DNA of 64,000 nucleotides from Sphingobacteriia bacterium (GTDB lineage Bacteria; Bacteroidota; Bacteroidia; Chitinophagales; Chitinophagaceae): contig JAFKLS010000016.1 in NCBI GenBank assembly GCA_017304675.1, positions 496,001 to 560,000 of the forward strand, read 5' to 3'. A model generated the notes under the pieces. The model did no database searches and was not told the DNA's origin. It saw only the letters and a program-made list of their open reading frames with translations. Positions within the stretch are counted from its first letter, which is position 1. Each line of letters opens with the position of its first letter. Below, one piece after another: positions 7,944-16,556 of this stretch. Position numbers and translations under genes: made by a program.

Positions 7944-9848
7944 ATGAACGGTTCTGAAGACCATAACGATTATAAAAAAGCTTATTTAAATAAGCTTAGT
8001 TTCATATTGGAGAATATTTCCAAAGCAATATTGCTTGTAGGATCTGCTAACCTTATAGAGTATGCCAATGAAAAATTTTGCAACTACTTTAAATTGCCGT
8101 TCCATCCCAACTCTATTATCGGAAAACCCGTGCAAGATATAAAGTGGCAGGTAATACAGGCTGTGCAGAACCCCAACTACCTGCAGGAAGCAATAGAAAA
8201 AATAAAACTGGCAAAGCAGGCAGTAAAAGAAACAGAAATAACACTAAAAGACGGAACAGCACTGTTAGTAGATTATGCCCCCTTATTTGAAGAAGGCGAA
8301 TTTCAGGGACATTTATGGATGTTTGCCGATATAACCGGCATGAAACAATTAGAGAGCCAGAAACAGCAGCAACAACAGTTTTATGAGAAAGTGCTGAACA
8401 ATATTCCTGCCGATATAACCATTTTCGATAAAAATCATAAATATGTTTTTGCCAATAATCATGCTGTCACCAAAGAAGACATGCGTAAATGGTTGATTGG
8501 AAAAGATGATTTTGATTACAGCTTATCCAAGAGTGAAGGGTTTGAAAAAGCCATTACACGCCGCAATTACTTTGATCAATCATTACAAACGAACCAAATT
8601 GTTCAGTTCGAAGAAAAATATGTGAATAATCAGGGAAAGGAAATTTATCATCTTCGTCATTTTTACCCGTATATTAACCGCGAAAATGATGTGGAATTTG
8701 TAGTGGGTTATGGCGTAAATATTTCTACGATCAAACAAAACGAAAAACTGTTGATACGCAGTGTTGAAACATACCAAAAACTATTGAACGATCTGGATGA
8801 GATCGTTTTTATTATTGATGATAAAAACGTACTGCAATACGTAAACCCTTTATGGGAAAAAATATGGGGAAAATCTTATTACGAAAGCGTTGGCAATTGC
8901 CTGAGAGATTTTTTTGATGAACAGAATAATGCATTGTTGAAACAGGATATTGATCTGTTGCGTTCAGACGATAAGGTAGACAAACTGAAACGCATTATTA
9001 AAGTGGTACCCGATAACGGAGAAATAAAGCACTTTCAATATTATTTAAGAAGATTTTACAGTTTGTACAAAGAAGAATTGCGGGTTTCCGGTTTTATGGT
9101 AGACATCACCGACCAAATAAAAGCTCAGGAAGAACTGATGAATGTATTGGAAAAGGAAAGGCAGCTAAGTGATATGAAAACCGTTTTTGTAAATATGGTT
9201 TCTCATGAATTGCGAACGCCACTTTCTGTAATTCAATCCAGTGCAGAGATATTGGAATTATTGCAACAAGATAAAGCCACACAAATCGGGGAACTACAAA
9301 CTTACACACATCAGATCATTGCTGAAGTAAAGAATTTAAAAGACCTGATGGATGAATTGCTATTGGTTAGCCGTATAGAAGCCAATAAGATTAATTTTAA
9401 CCCCGATGAAATAAATATTGTAGAATTTGCAGAAAGTATTGCCCGGCAGCATTTTCTTCCCTGGAAAGATGGCCGGCAGTTATTGGTAGAAGTAAGAGGA
9501 TCTAATAAGCCGGTTAAAGCAGATAAATTTATGATGCGGCATTTGTTGAGCAATGTGTTAGACAATGCCTTTAAATATTCACCCGATAAGCCGGCTCCTT
9601 CCTTACGCATTTTCTTTGGGCAGGATAACTGGAGCCTGGTATGCCGAGATCATGGCATAGGCATTCCAGACAAAGACCTGTCCGATCTTGGTACTTCCTT
9701 TAAAAGAGGAGGTAATGTAGGGAATATTCAGGGTACGGGATTAGGCCTGGTAGTAGTAAGGTATTTTGTAGAAAAACATGGCGGGCAAATAGAATACCAG
9801 AGTAAAGAGCGTGAAGGCACTATTGTTCGCATTCATTTCCCGTATTAA
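7944..9848 (+). CDS. PAS-domain sensor histidine kinase
   Basis: This 634-residue kinase has no obvious membrane segments, so it probably senses a cytosolic or membrane-permeant signal. Three PAS-like modules lie at about 15-135, 145-270 and 280-400, the last ending in FMVDITDQIKAQEE, followed by the HisKA dimerization helix with phospho-accepting H421 in VSHELRTP. The HATPase domain shows the N box (LLSNVLDNAFKYSP), and G boxes in DHGIGIPD and GTGLGLVVV near the C-terminus. It sits between a LuxR-type response regulator and a stand-alone receiver, with spacings of 9 and 3 bases, so the three genes form one operon and probably one phosphorelay. Confidence 0.92.
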   Translation: MNGSEDHNDYKKAYLNKLSFILENISKAILLVGSANLIEYANEKFCNYFKLPFHPNSIIGKPVQDIKWQVIQAVQNPNYLQEAIEKIKLAKQAVKETEITLKDGTALLVDYAPLFEEGEFQGHLWMFADITGMKQLESQKQQQQQFYEKVLNNIPADITIFDKNHKYVFANNHAVTKEDMRKWLIGKDDFDYSLSKSEGFEKAITRRNYFDQSLQTNQIVQFEEKYVNNQGKEIYHLRHFYPYINRENDVEFVVGYGVNISTIKQNEKLLIRSVETYQKLLNDLDEIVFIIDDKNVLQYVNPLWEKIWGKSYYESVGNCLRDFFDEQNNALLKQDIDLLRSDDKVDKLKRIIKVVPDNGEIKHFQYYLRRFYSLYKEELRVSGFMVDITDQIKAQEELMNVLEKERQLSDMKTVFVNMVSHELRTPLSVIQSSAEILELLQQDKATQIGELQTYTHQIIAEVKNLKDLMDELLLVSRIEANKINFNPDEINIVEFAESIARQHFLPWKDGRQLLVEVRGSNKPVKADKFMMRHLLSNVLDNAFKYSPDKPAPSLRIFFGQDNWSLVCRDHGIGIPDKDLSDLGTSFKRGGNVGNIQGTGLGLVVVRYFVEKHGGQIEYQSKEREGTIVRIHFPY

Positions 9849-9851
9849 TTT

Positions 9852-10226
9852 ATGGCAACAATCCTGATTATAGAAGACGAGGCTTTTTTGAGGAATAACA
9901 TTAAAAAAATGTTAGAACTGAAAGGCTATCTCTGTTATACTGCAGAGAATGGGCAGGAGGGAGTGGATAGTTTGCAGCAATTAACACCAGACCTGATTGT
10001 ATGTGATGTGATGATGCCATATATGGATGGTTTTGAAGTGCTGGAAAATGTAAGAGCCCACCCGTTAACAGCAGCCACTCCTTTCATCTTCTTAACAGCA
10101 CGGGCCGATGCTATTGATAAAATAAAAGGAACGGAATTAGGTGCCAACAAGTATTTAACCAAACCCTTTTCTATGATAGATCTTATTGCCGCCGTACAAG
10201 ATCTTCTCAATAATTCTGCCTGTTAA
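9852..10226 (+). CDS. Single-domain response regulator (CheY-like receiver)
   Basis: The 124-residue protein is a receiver domain with no output domain. Acidic residues E8/D9/E10 and phospho-acceptor D52 in VCDVMMPYMDG, T/S switch T82 in FLTARAD and K104 in YLTKPF are all present. It begins 3 bases after the stop of the histidine kinase and is the last gene of the operon. Stand-alone receivers either act by protein contact or shuttle phosphate; here it may compete with, or modulate, signalling to the LuxR-type regulator. Confidence 0.92.
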   Translation: MATILIIEDEAFLRNNIKKMLELKGYLCYTAENGQEGVDSLQQLTPDLIVCDVMMPYMDGFEVLENVRAHPLTAATPFIFLTARADAIDKIKGTELGANKYLTKPFSMIDLIAAVQDLLNNSAC

Positions 10227-10280
10227 CACTTTCGTTAACTTGTTTCCTTTTATTTTGCAGTTTGTTAAAGGCATATAGAT

Positions 10281-12308
10281 TTGATTCGTTTTCAGAAAAT
10301 ATTTTTAGTATTCATCAGTTTACTGGCTTCACATTTTGCATTTGCGCAGGGTATACCTAAACAAATTACGAGCAGCAGCATGTCTTCTTTTTCTTCTCAG
10401 GGAGGCAATCAGCAAAAAACAAAGAAAGATTCTTTACAACACAGAGACGACTTAAAGGATTCCATTACTATTTCATATAAATACTTTGATTCCAGCAGAA
10501 GCCATTCCTTAGATTCTTCCATCAATGATTTTACTAAAAAATTGCCTTTACCTTATTATTATAATCATATAGGCAATTATGGTTCTGCGGCCTATTCGCT
10601 ACTATTTCAACCCAATGTAAAGATTGGGTGGGATGCAGGCTTTCATCAGTTCGATGTGTATAATTTATCTGTTGAAAACACCAAATTCTACCAAACTACC
10701 AAGCCTTATTCCGAACTGGCCTACATGATAGGTAATAAGGCAGAGCAGTTTGTAGACTTTTTACATACACAGAACAGGAAAACCAATTTTAATTTTTCAT
10801 TCGAATATAAGTTCAGTAACTCTCCGGGGCTATATCGCCTGCAAAATGCTAATCATAGTAATATGCGCATTACGGCACACTACAAATCGCATAACAAAAG
10901 GTATGAACTATATTTTATTATGATTAACACTGCCAACAATGCATCTGAGAATGGCGGCTTAAAAAATGTGACCCAACTCTATAATCTTACTTTCAGCGAT
11001 CCATACCAGGCAATGAGCAGATTGGGATATGCAGGAACACAATCGCGAAATCCCTTTAATGTTACCATTAACACTGGCAATGCTTATTTTAACAACACAC
11101 TTTTAATCAGGCATCAGTACGATTTTGGTCAGCGTGATTCGTTGGTGCTTGATACGGTAACCGTTCCGCTGTTTTATCCTCGTTTTAGAATTCAGCATAC
11201 ACTGAATTATAGCAATAGCATTTATAATTACAGAGACATTTATGCCATCGATTCCTTATATACCACTTATTTCAACTACCCGTATACAGTGTCTGCCACG
11301 GGAGATACTGTTAGTTTCAAAGAACAATGGAAGGTATTAACGAACGAGTTGAGCATGATCACGTTTCCTGAAAAAAACAACCAAAGCCAGTTTTTAAAAA
11401 TAGGGGCAGCCTTACAGAATTTAAAAGCAGAATACAGCGATACCGTTTCTAAAACATATTACAACCTGTATGGCCTTGCAGAATACAGGAACAGAACACG
11501 TAACCAAAAATGGGATGTGGAAGCTGCAGGTAAATTATATTTGAATGGAACGAATGCGGGAGACTACGCTGTATTGATCAGCCTGAAAAGAGAACTGAGT
11601 AAAAAAGCAGGCAACCTGCAAATAGGATTTCAAAATGTTAACAGAACACCTTCTGCCATATTCAGTCCTGAAACAATTTTTCCGCTAAAGAACAGGCAAA
11701 GTTTTAATAAAGAAAATACTACCAATCTTTTTGCGCTGTACGAAAACCCCGTTCAACATTTTAAATTAAGTGGTAATTATTACCTGATAGGTAATTATGT
11801 GTATATGGATAGCTTCTTTACGGCCAGGCAGGAAGCCACTCTTTTTAATTTTTTACGCATAAGCCTTGAAAAAAAATTCAGATTGGCTAAAAACCTCAAC
11901 TGGTACACCGAAAACCATTTACAACAAACCACCGGAAATGCACCGGTGCATGTGCCTTTATTCTTTAGCAGGAACAGGATTGCATTTGAAGGAAATTTTT
12001 ATACAAACCTGTTTTTATCTACCGGCTTAGAAATAAAGTATTACACCAATTACCAGGTAGATAATTATTCCCCTTTTACCGGTCAGTTCTTTTATCAGTC
12101 TGTTTATACAACGGCCAATCGCCCAACAGTTGATTTCTTTTTTCATTTCAGGATCAAAGGGTTTAAATGTTTCAGCAGAATAGAAAACCTGCAAACATTA
12201 AATACGGCAGATGGCTTTAAGTTTAACCATTATAATATTGCCCCTCAGAATTATCCTGCATTAGGGCTATGGCTCAGATTGGGTGTGTGGTGGAGTTTTG
12301 TAAACTAA
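10281..12308 (+). CDS. Putative porin (Porin_10-like outer-membrane barrel)
   Basis: This 675-residue protein begins with a signal peptide ending at FAFAQ. After an Ser/Lys-rich stretch (about 25-55), the body is made of alternating aromatic and polar beta-strand segments typical of a large outer-membrane barrel, and its general layout fits the Bacteroidota putative porin family (PF14121). The last residues end in an aromatic-rich LRLGVWWSFVN strand, as in many barrels recognised by BAM. The reading frame opens with TTG at 10281, with no in-frame ATG before the signal peptide, so TTG is the probable start. It follows the two-component operon by 54 bases but has no evident functional link. Confidence 0.8.
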   Translation: MIRFQKIFLVFISLLASHFAFAQGIPKQITSSSMSSFSSQGGNQQKTKKDSLQHRDDLKDSITISYKYFDSSRSHSLDSSINDFTKKLPLPYYYNHIGNYGSAAYSLLFQPNVKIGWDAGFHQFDVYNLSVENTKFYQTTKPYSELAYMIGNKAEQFVDFLHTQNRKTNFNFSFEYKFSNSPGLYRLQNANHSNMRITAHYKSHNKRYELYFIMINTANNASENGGLKNVTQLYNLTFSDPYQAMSRLGYAGTQSRNPFNVTINTGNAYFNNTLLIRHQYDFGQRDSLVLDTVTVPLFYPRFRIQHTLNYSNSIYNYRDIYAIDSLYTTYFNYPYTVSATGDTVSFKEQWKVLTNELSMITFPEKNNQSQFLKIGAALQNLKAEYSDTVSKTYYNLYGLAEYRNRTRNQKWDVEAAGKLYLNGTNAGDYAVLISLKRELSKKAGNLQIGFQNVNRTPSAIFSPETIFPLKNRQSFNKENTTNLFALYENPVQHFKLSGNYYLIGNYVYMDSFFTARQEATLFNFLRISLEKKFRLAKNLNWYTENHLQQTTGNAPVHVPLFFSRNRIAFEGNFYTNLFLSTGLEIKYYTNYQVDNYSPFTGQFFYQSVYTTANRPTVDFFFHFRIKGFKCFSRIENLQTLNTADGFKFNHYNIAPQNYPALGLWLRLGVWWSFVN

Positions 12309-12350
12309 CCGTTTATCATTTTTTTAGATTTTTATAATAAATTAAGCTTG

Positions 12351-12358
12351 TATTTTTG
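12351..12358 (+). promoter_or_regulatory. -7 promoter box directly before the first HYC_CC_PP gene
   Basis: TATTTTTG matches TAnnTTTG and ends only 5 bases before the GTG start at 12364. With the usual distance to the transcription start, the mRNA would begin at or near the start codon, i.e. be leaderless. Confidence 0.6.
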
Positions 12359-12363
12359 CCATA

Positions 12364-12741
12364 GTGAAGCGCATTCTTACAGGCATATTAACCATTCTAT
12401 TCTTTATCGTTAGCAGCGGTGTGGCAGTTAGTATGCACTATTGCATGGGTAAAATGCGTTCGGCACAATTGCAGTTTACCGCTTCAAAAAGCTGCGGGTG
12501 CAAAAAAGCATCAAATAAAGGTTGTTGCAAAACCGAACACCAGTTTGTTAAGCTTACAGATAATTATAAAGCATCTGTAATTGTTTACCAGGTAGCAACA
12601 CCCCAAAGTTTACTACCCGCTACCCATATTGTATCCAGCGAAAATATTATCAAGAAAAACCAGCCATCTTTCAGTAATCATTCTCCGCCTTTAACAAAAG
12701 GCCAGGAAGTTTATCTATACAATTGTGTTTTCAGGATTTGA
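12364..12741 (+). CDS. HYC_CC_PP family secreted protein
   Basis: This 125-residue protein has an N-terminal signal or anchor (residues 1-23), then the family hallmarks: H25-Y26-C27, a CGC at 44-46, a CC pair at 54-55 and a late HSPP at 106-109. These conserved His and Cys residues suggest metal binding in the periplasm; the family is known only by sequence and usually sits beside heavy-metal genes in Bacteroidota. The start is GTG, 5 bases after a TATTTTTG promoter box. It is the first gene of a metal module that continues with HMA proteins and a Cus-type pump. The specific metal is not established; copper is inferred from the neighbours. Confidence 0.82.
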   Translation: MKRILTGILTILFFIVSSGVAVSMHYCMGKMRSAQLQFTASKSCGCKKASNKGCCKTEHQFVKLTDNYKASVIVYQVATPQSLLPATHIVSSENIIKKNQPSFSNHSPPLTKGQEVYLYNCVFRI

Positions 12742-12873
12742 TACAATTCTTATTCTCTCCGCTATTCGGTTAGCTGCTTGTTAGCAGTGCTTTCCTTTTT
12801 CATGAAACTTACTACCTGCTATTGCAGAATGAGTTTACACCAATCATTTATTTATTCAGTTAAAACTAAAAAA

Positions 12874-13356
12874 ATGAAAACACGATATATATTATCTCTC
12901 ATATTATTACTGGTTATAGCAACAAAACCTTTTGCACAAGCCAACACAAAAACAGATACCCTTGCCGTAAACGGTAATTGCGGTATGTGTAAAAAGAATA
13001 TAGAAACTGCTGCAAAAAGCGCAGGAGCAAGCTATGCTCTTTGGGATAAAGACAGTAAACAGTTGATCGTAAAATTTACTACAAACAAAACTTCTTCAAC
13101 TAAAATTGAACAGGCGATAGCAGCTAAGGGGTACGATACAAAAAATAGTAAGGCTACAGATGCGGCTTATAATAAATTAGATGAATGTTGCCAATACGAC
13201 AGGTCTCTTTCATTCAACAAAAAAGAGGCAGACTGTTGTAAAGGTAATACCTGTTCCAAAGATTGCTGTAAAACAGATATGAGCTGTTGTAAAGGAAAAG
13301 ATGCCAAGCACGATTGCTGCTCAGCAGCCGTTAATTGTTGTTCTAAAACCAACTAA
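12874..13356 (+). CDS. Secreted HMA-domain protein with Cys-rich tail
   Basis: The 160-residue product starts at the ATG 12874, which gives a clean signal peptide ending near FAQ (residue 21). A heavy-metal-associated fold follows with its CxxC at C36/C39 (GNCGMCKKN), then an ECC pair at C105/C106. The last 40 residues hold five CC pairs plus a single Cys (11 Cys from 121 to 156), a metallothionein-like tail. In the neighbouring TonB receptor the same HMA region carries Cys at identical positions 36, 39, 105 and 106, so the two are paralogous at the N-terminus. It is probably a periplasmic metal carrier or buffer for that receptor or for the downstream efflux pump; this role is inferred. Confidence 0.85.
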   Translation: MKTRYILSLILLLVIATKPFAQANTKTDTLAVNGNCGMCKKNIETAAKSAGASYALWDKDSKQLIVKFTTNKTSSTKIEQAIAAKGYDTKNSKATDAAYNKLDECCQYDRSLSFNKKEADCCKGNTCSKDCCKTDMSCCKGKDAKHDCCSAAVNCCSKTN

Positions 13357-13379
13357 TCTTCTACGGTATATGCATGTGG

Positions 13380-13409
13380 TTTACGGAGGGTTATGCTGCC
13401 CTCTGTAAA
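13380..13409. other. Hairpin between the HMA protein and the HMA-TonB receptor
   Basis: TTTACGGAGGG and CCCTCTGTAAA form an 11-base stem (one G-T pair) with an 8-base loop, 43 bases before the receptor ATG. There is no T-run, so it is not a normal terminator. An mRNA processing or stability element, or a protein-binding site, is possible. Confidence 0.5.
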
Positions 13410-13451
13410 CTGCTATTGGCATAACAGTTATGAGCAAGAAAATTTACAGCA

Positions 13452-16043
13452 ATGAAAAAACAAATACTAATAATATTGGTTGCATGGTTATTTACCATAG
13501 ATGATGGCCATGCACAGGATAGTTTAAAGACAGCCTCTTTTAAAGTGAGCGGTGTTTGCGGTCAATGCAAAAAACGCATTGAATTGGCTGCAACAAAAAA
13601 AGGAGTAGAGAATGCTGTGTGGAACGAAAGTACAGGCATACTTACTGTTACTTTTAATCCTGCAATGCAAACAATAGAAAAAATACAAAACAGAATATTG
13701 GCAGTTGGTCATGATGTTGAAAATAAGAAAGCAAAAAACATTATTTACCAGCAATTGCCGGAATGTTGCCATTACCGTGAACTAAATTCTATGAACGATA
13801 TAACTATGCATGAAACAATGCAGGCAGGTATAGTTAAAGATCGTTCTTCGGAAAATATTTCAGGTGAGGTTGTAAAAGGAGTGGTGTTGGAAGATCATGT
13901 TTCCGGCAGGTTTACGCCACTTGCAAATGCAAGTGTTTATTGGCTTGGTTCAACCATAGGTACTGTTACAGATAGCAATGGTGTGTTTGCATTAAAATAT
14001 CAGCCGGATAAATTCAGGCTTGTAGTAAGTTTTACCGGCTTCAGGCCGGATACCATTACGGTCACCGATAAGCATGCACTGAGAATTGTGTTGGCAGCCA
14101 AAGGGCAATTGAATGAAATAACGGTTACAAGCCGCCAGCGTTCTACTTATATTTCCGGTATAGAACTTTTCAGAACGCAGGTAATGACGGGTGGGGAACT
14201 ATTGAAAGCTGCCTGTTGTAATCTCAGTGAAAGTTTTGAAACCAATCCATCTGTAGATGTAGCGTATAATGATGCTGTTACCGGTTCTAAACAAATTCAA
14301 TTACTGGGGCTAAGCGGTAACTATACACAATTAACAGTAGAGAACTTACCGGGGCCGAGAGGGCTGGCAACTCCTTTAGGGCTAAACTCAATTGCCGGCC
14401 CGTGGATAGAAAGTATACAATTAACAAAGGGGGTGGGCTCTGTAGCCAATGGATATGAAAGTATAGCCGGGCAGATTAATGTAGAATTAAAGAAACCGGA
14501 AACCGCTGAACAATTATTAGCCAATGCTTATGTAAACGACTTTGGTAAAACCGATATTAACCTGAGCTTTGCGAAAAAGATAAACAAACACTGGGCCACT
14601 GCTTTGTTATTACACGATGATTTTTTAGCCAATAAACAGTTAGATAACAATCATGATGGATTTAAGGATTTGCCAACAGGTAACCTGTTTAGCATGGTTA
14701 ACCGTTATAAGTTCGATAATAATAAAGGCATATTGGCTCAATTTGGTATAAAAGCATTAGTAGATAATCGGGTGGGTGGCCAAACAGATTATAACCCCGA
14801 TACGGATAAAAATACAACCAACCATTATGGTTTAGGGATGAATACTGAACGATACGAGCTGTTTGCAAAAGCAGGCTATATATTTCCCCGGCAAAAATAT
14901 AAAAGTATAGGTTTACAATTTGCAGCTGTTGATTACCGGCAGAATGCTTACTTCGGTTTTACCGGCTATGATGCCAAACAAAAAAGTATTTATGCTAACC
15001 TTATATACCAATCCATCATTCATACAACAGAACATAAATTCAGAACAGGATTAAGTTTTAGCTATGATAATTATGATGAAAATTTTAAAAACAGAATTTA
15101 TCACAGAACAGAAAGCGTTCCGGGTGCCTTTTTCGAATATACTTTTACTCCAATCAATCAGTTTAGTGTTGTGGCAGGGTTAAGAGCAGATTATAATAAT
15201 TTGTTTGGTGCATTTATAACTCCCCGTTTAAATATTAAATATGAACCGGTAATGGGAACGGTTATTCGCATTAGCGCAGGAAGAGGGCAGCGTACAGCAA
15301 ATATTTTTGCTGAGAACGCCGGCATTTTTGTTAGTGCCAGGCAAATGGTAATTGTTGCATCCGATGGAGGCAAAGCGTATGGCTTGTTACCGGAAATTGC
15401 CTGGAATAAAGGCATCAGTATCGATCAAAAAATGAAATTGTTCAAAAGAGAGGCAACATTAAGTGTTGATTTTTTCAGGAATGATTTCAGCAACCAGGTA
15501 ATAACAGATCTTGAAAATGCAAGGGAAGTTAAATTCTACAATTTAAAAGGGCAATCTTATTCAAACAGCTTTCAGGTAGAATTGGCTGTAATACCTGTTA
15601 AAAGGCTGGATGTTAAAATAGCGTATAGGTATTTTGATGTGCAGGCAACTTATGGCGGTGAATTATTGGAACGCCCTTTAATGGCGGCACATAGGGCATT
15701 TGCCAGCATTGATTATACAACGCCCAATGCCTGGAAGTTGAATTATACCGTTACGTATAACGGAAGAAAAAGATTACCCAATACACAAGCCAACCCTTTG
15801 CAGTACCAATTGCCAGCATATTCTCCCGGTTATGTTTTAATGAATGCACAGGTAACAAAATCGTTTGGTAAAGCTTATCCGATGGATGCATATATAGGAA
15901 GTGAAAATATTACCGGCTTTTTTCAACAAAATGCTATTGTAGCTGCCAGTCAGCCTTTTAGCCAGTACTTTGATGCATCTATGATATGGGGGCCTGTTAC
16001 CGGCAGAATGCTTTATATAGGATGGAGATTAAAAATGAAATAA
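13452..16043 (+). CDS. TonB-dependent receptor with N-terminal HMA domain
   Basis: The 863-residue protein has a signal peptide (cleavage near residue 21), then an HMA metal-binding domain (about 28-100) with CxxC at C36/C39 and a CC pair at 105/106. A carboxypeptidase-like beta-sandwich follows (about 140-225, GVVLEDHVSGRFTPLANASVYW), then a plug (ITVTSRQRS...LGLSGNYTQLTVENLPGP) and a 22-strand-type barrel to the C-terminus. Such receptors use TonB energy to import bound ligands through the outer membrane. The HMA domain would sit in the periplasm and could take metal from the channel. Gene order with a paralogous HMA protein and a Cus pump points to copper or a similar ion. Direction and substrate are not proven. 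Confidence 0.9.
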   Translation: MKKQILIILVAWLFTIDDGHAQDSLKTASFKVSGVCGQCKKRIELAATKKGVENAVWNESTGILTVTFNPAMQTIEKIQNRILAVGHDVENKKAKNIIYQQLPECCHYRELNSMNDITMHETMQAGIVKDRSSENISGEVVKGVVLEDHVSGRFTPLANASVYWLGSTIGTVTDSNGVFALKYQPDKFRLVVSFTGFRPDTITVTDKHALRIVLAAKGQLNEITVTSRQRSTYISGIELFRTQVMTGGELLKAACCNLSESFETNPSVDVAYNDAVTGSKQIQLLGLSGNYTQLTVENLPGPRGLATPLGLNSIAGPWIESIQLTKGVGSVANGYESIAGQINVELKKPETAEQLLANAYVNDFGKTDINLSFAKKINKHWATALLLHDDFLANKQLDNNHDGFKDLPTGNLFSMVNRYKFDNNKGILAQFGIKALVDNRVGGQTDYNPDTDKNTTNHYGLGMNTERYELFAKAGYIFPRQKYKSIGLQFAAVDYRQNAYFGFTGYDAKQKSIYANLIYQSIIHTTEHKFRTGLSFSYDNYDENFKNRIYHRTESVPGAFFEYTFTPINQFSVVAGLRADYNNLFGAFITPRLNIKYEPVMGTVIRISAGRGQRTANIFAENAGIFVSARQMVIVASDGGKAYGLLPEIAWNKGISIDQKMKLFKREATLSVDFFRNDFSNQVITDLENAREVKFYNLKGQSYSNSFQVELAVIPVKRLDVKIAYRYFDVQATYGGELLERPLMAAHRAFASIDYTTPNAWKLNYTVTYNGRKRLPNTQANPLQYQLPAYSPGYVLMNAQVTKSFGKAYPMDAYIGSENITGFFQQNAIVAASQPFSQYFDASMIWGPVTGRMLYIGWRLKMK

Positions 16044-16062
16044 GTTATCTTATTTAATTAAG

Positions 16063-16070
16063 TATTTTTG
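16063..16070 (+). promoter_or_regulatory. -7 promoter box overlapping the start of the small secreted protein gene
   Basis: TATTTTTG matches TAnnTTTG and ends 4 bases before the second of two tandem GTG codons (16072 and 16075). The spacing copies that before the HYC_CC_PP gene at 12364 and implies a leaderless message starting at about 16075. Confidence 0.6.
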
Positions 16071-16074
16071 CGTG

Positions 16075-16470
16075 GTGAAAAATAAACTGATAGCCATTTT
16101 GTGTTTTAACTTATTTCTGTTCTCCTACACAGATGCCTATCAGTTCTTAAAACTACCGGCACTCGTTCAACATTATATTCAGCACAAAAAATCGTCTCCC
16201 GGTATTTCTCTTTTAAGCTTTTTAAAATTGCATTATCAAAAAAAACTGGTGGTAGACGACGATTTTCAGCAAGACATGCAACTTCCTTTTAAAACAACTA
16301 CCGATGGTGCCGGCTTTTCTTCTTTATCTATTGTTCACCTTACGAGTTGCAAAACATGCCTTGATCATATTCAGATCAAATACGTAGCTACTAAAAAAGT
16401 ACTTAATAATACTAACCTTATACCTTCCATTTTTTCGGAAGATATTTTTCAACCTCCCAGGTATAGCTAA
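16075..16470 (+). CDS. Small secreted protein of the metal-efflux operon, unknown function
   Basis: This 131-residue protein has an N-terminal hydrophobic signal (to about residue 21), then a polar body with the QDMQLPFK segment and two Cys in TSCKTCLDH, and ends in DIFQPPRYS. Short proteins with this layout often precede CusA-type pump genes in Bacteroidota, but the function is not known. The CxxC is a possible metal site. Two tandem GTG codons compete for the start; the second is preferred because the promoter box leaves almost no leader. It is followed after 86 bases by the pump gene. Confidence 0.65.
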   Translation: MKNKLIAILCFNLFLFSYTDAYQFLKLPALVQHYIQHKKSSPGISLLSFLKLHYQKKLVVDDDFQQDMQLPFKTTTDGAGFSSLSIVHLTSCKTCLDHIQIKYVATKKVLNNTNLIPSIFSEDIFQPPRYS

Positions 16471-16508
16471 CAAATAGGCTTTCATTTTCATTTTTTCTTA
16501 CTGCCTGC

Positions 16509-16528
16509 TGGTTACACTGTTGTAACCA
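16509..16528. promoter_or_regulatory. Inverted repeat before the CusA-TolC gene
   Basis: TGGTTAC and GTAACCA are perfect 7-base arms around ACTGTT, with a further GGTAAC half-site at 16532-16537. It lies 28 bases upstream of the pump ATG, a typical place for a regulator binding site. The regulator is unknown. Confidence 0.45.
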
Positions 16529-16556
16529 ATAGGTAACTATTAATTACTTATACTTT

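Noticed and set aside
12778..12873. Longer start of the Cys-rich HMA protein
   Set aside because: The extra 32 residues would hide a clear signal peptide that begins at 12874.
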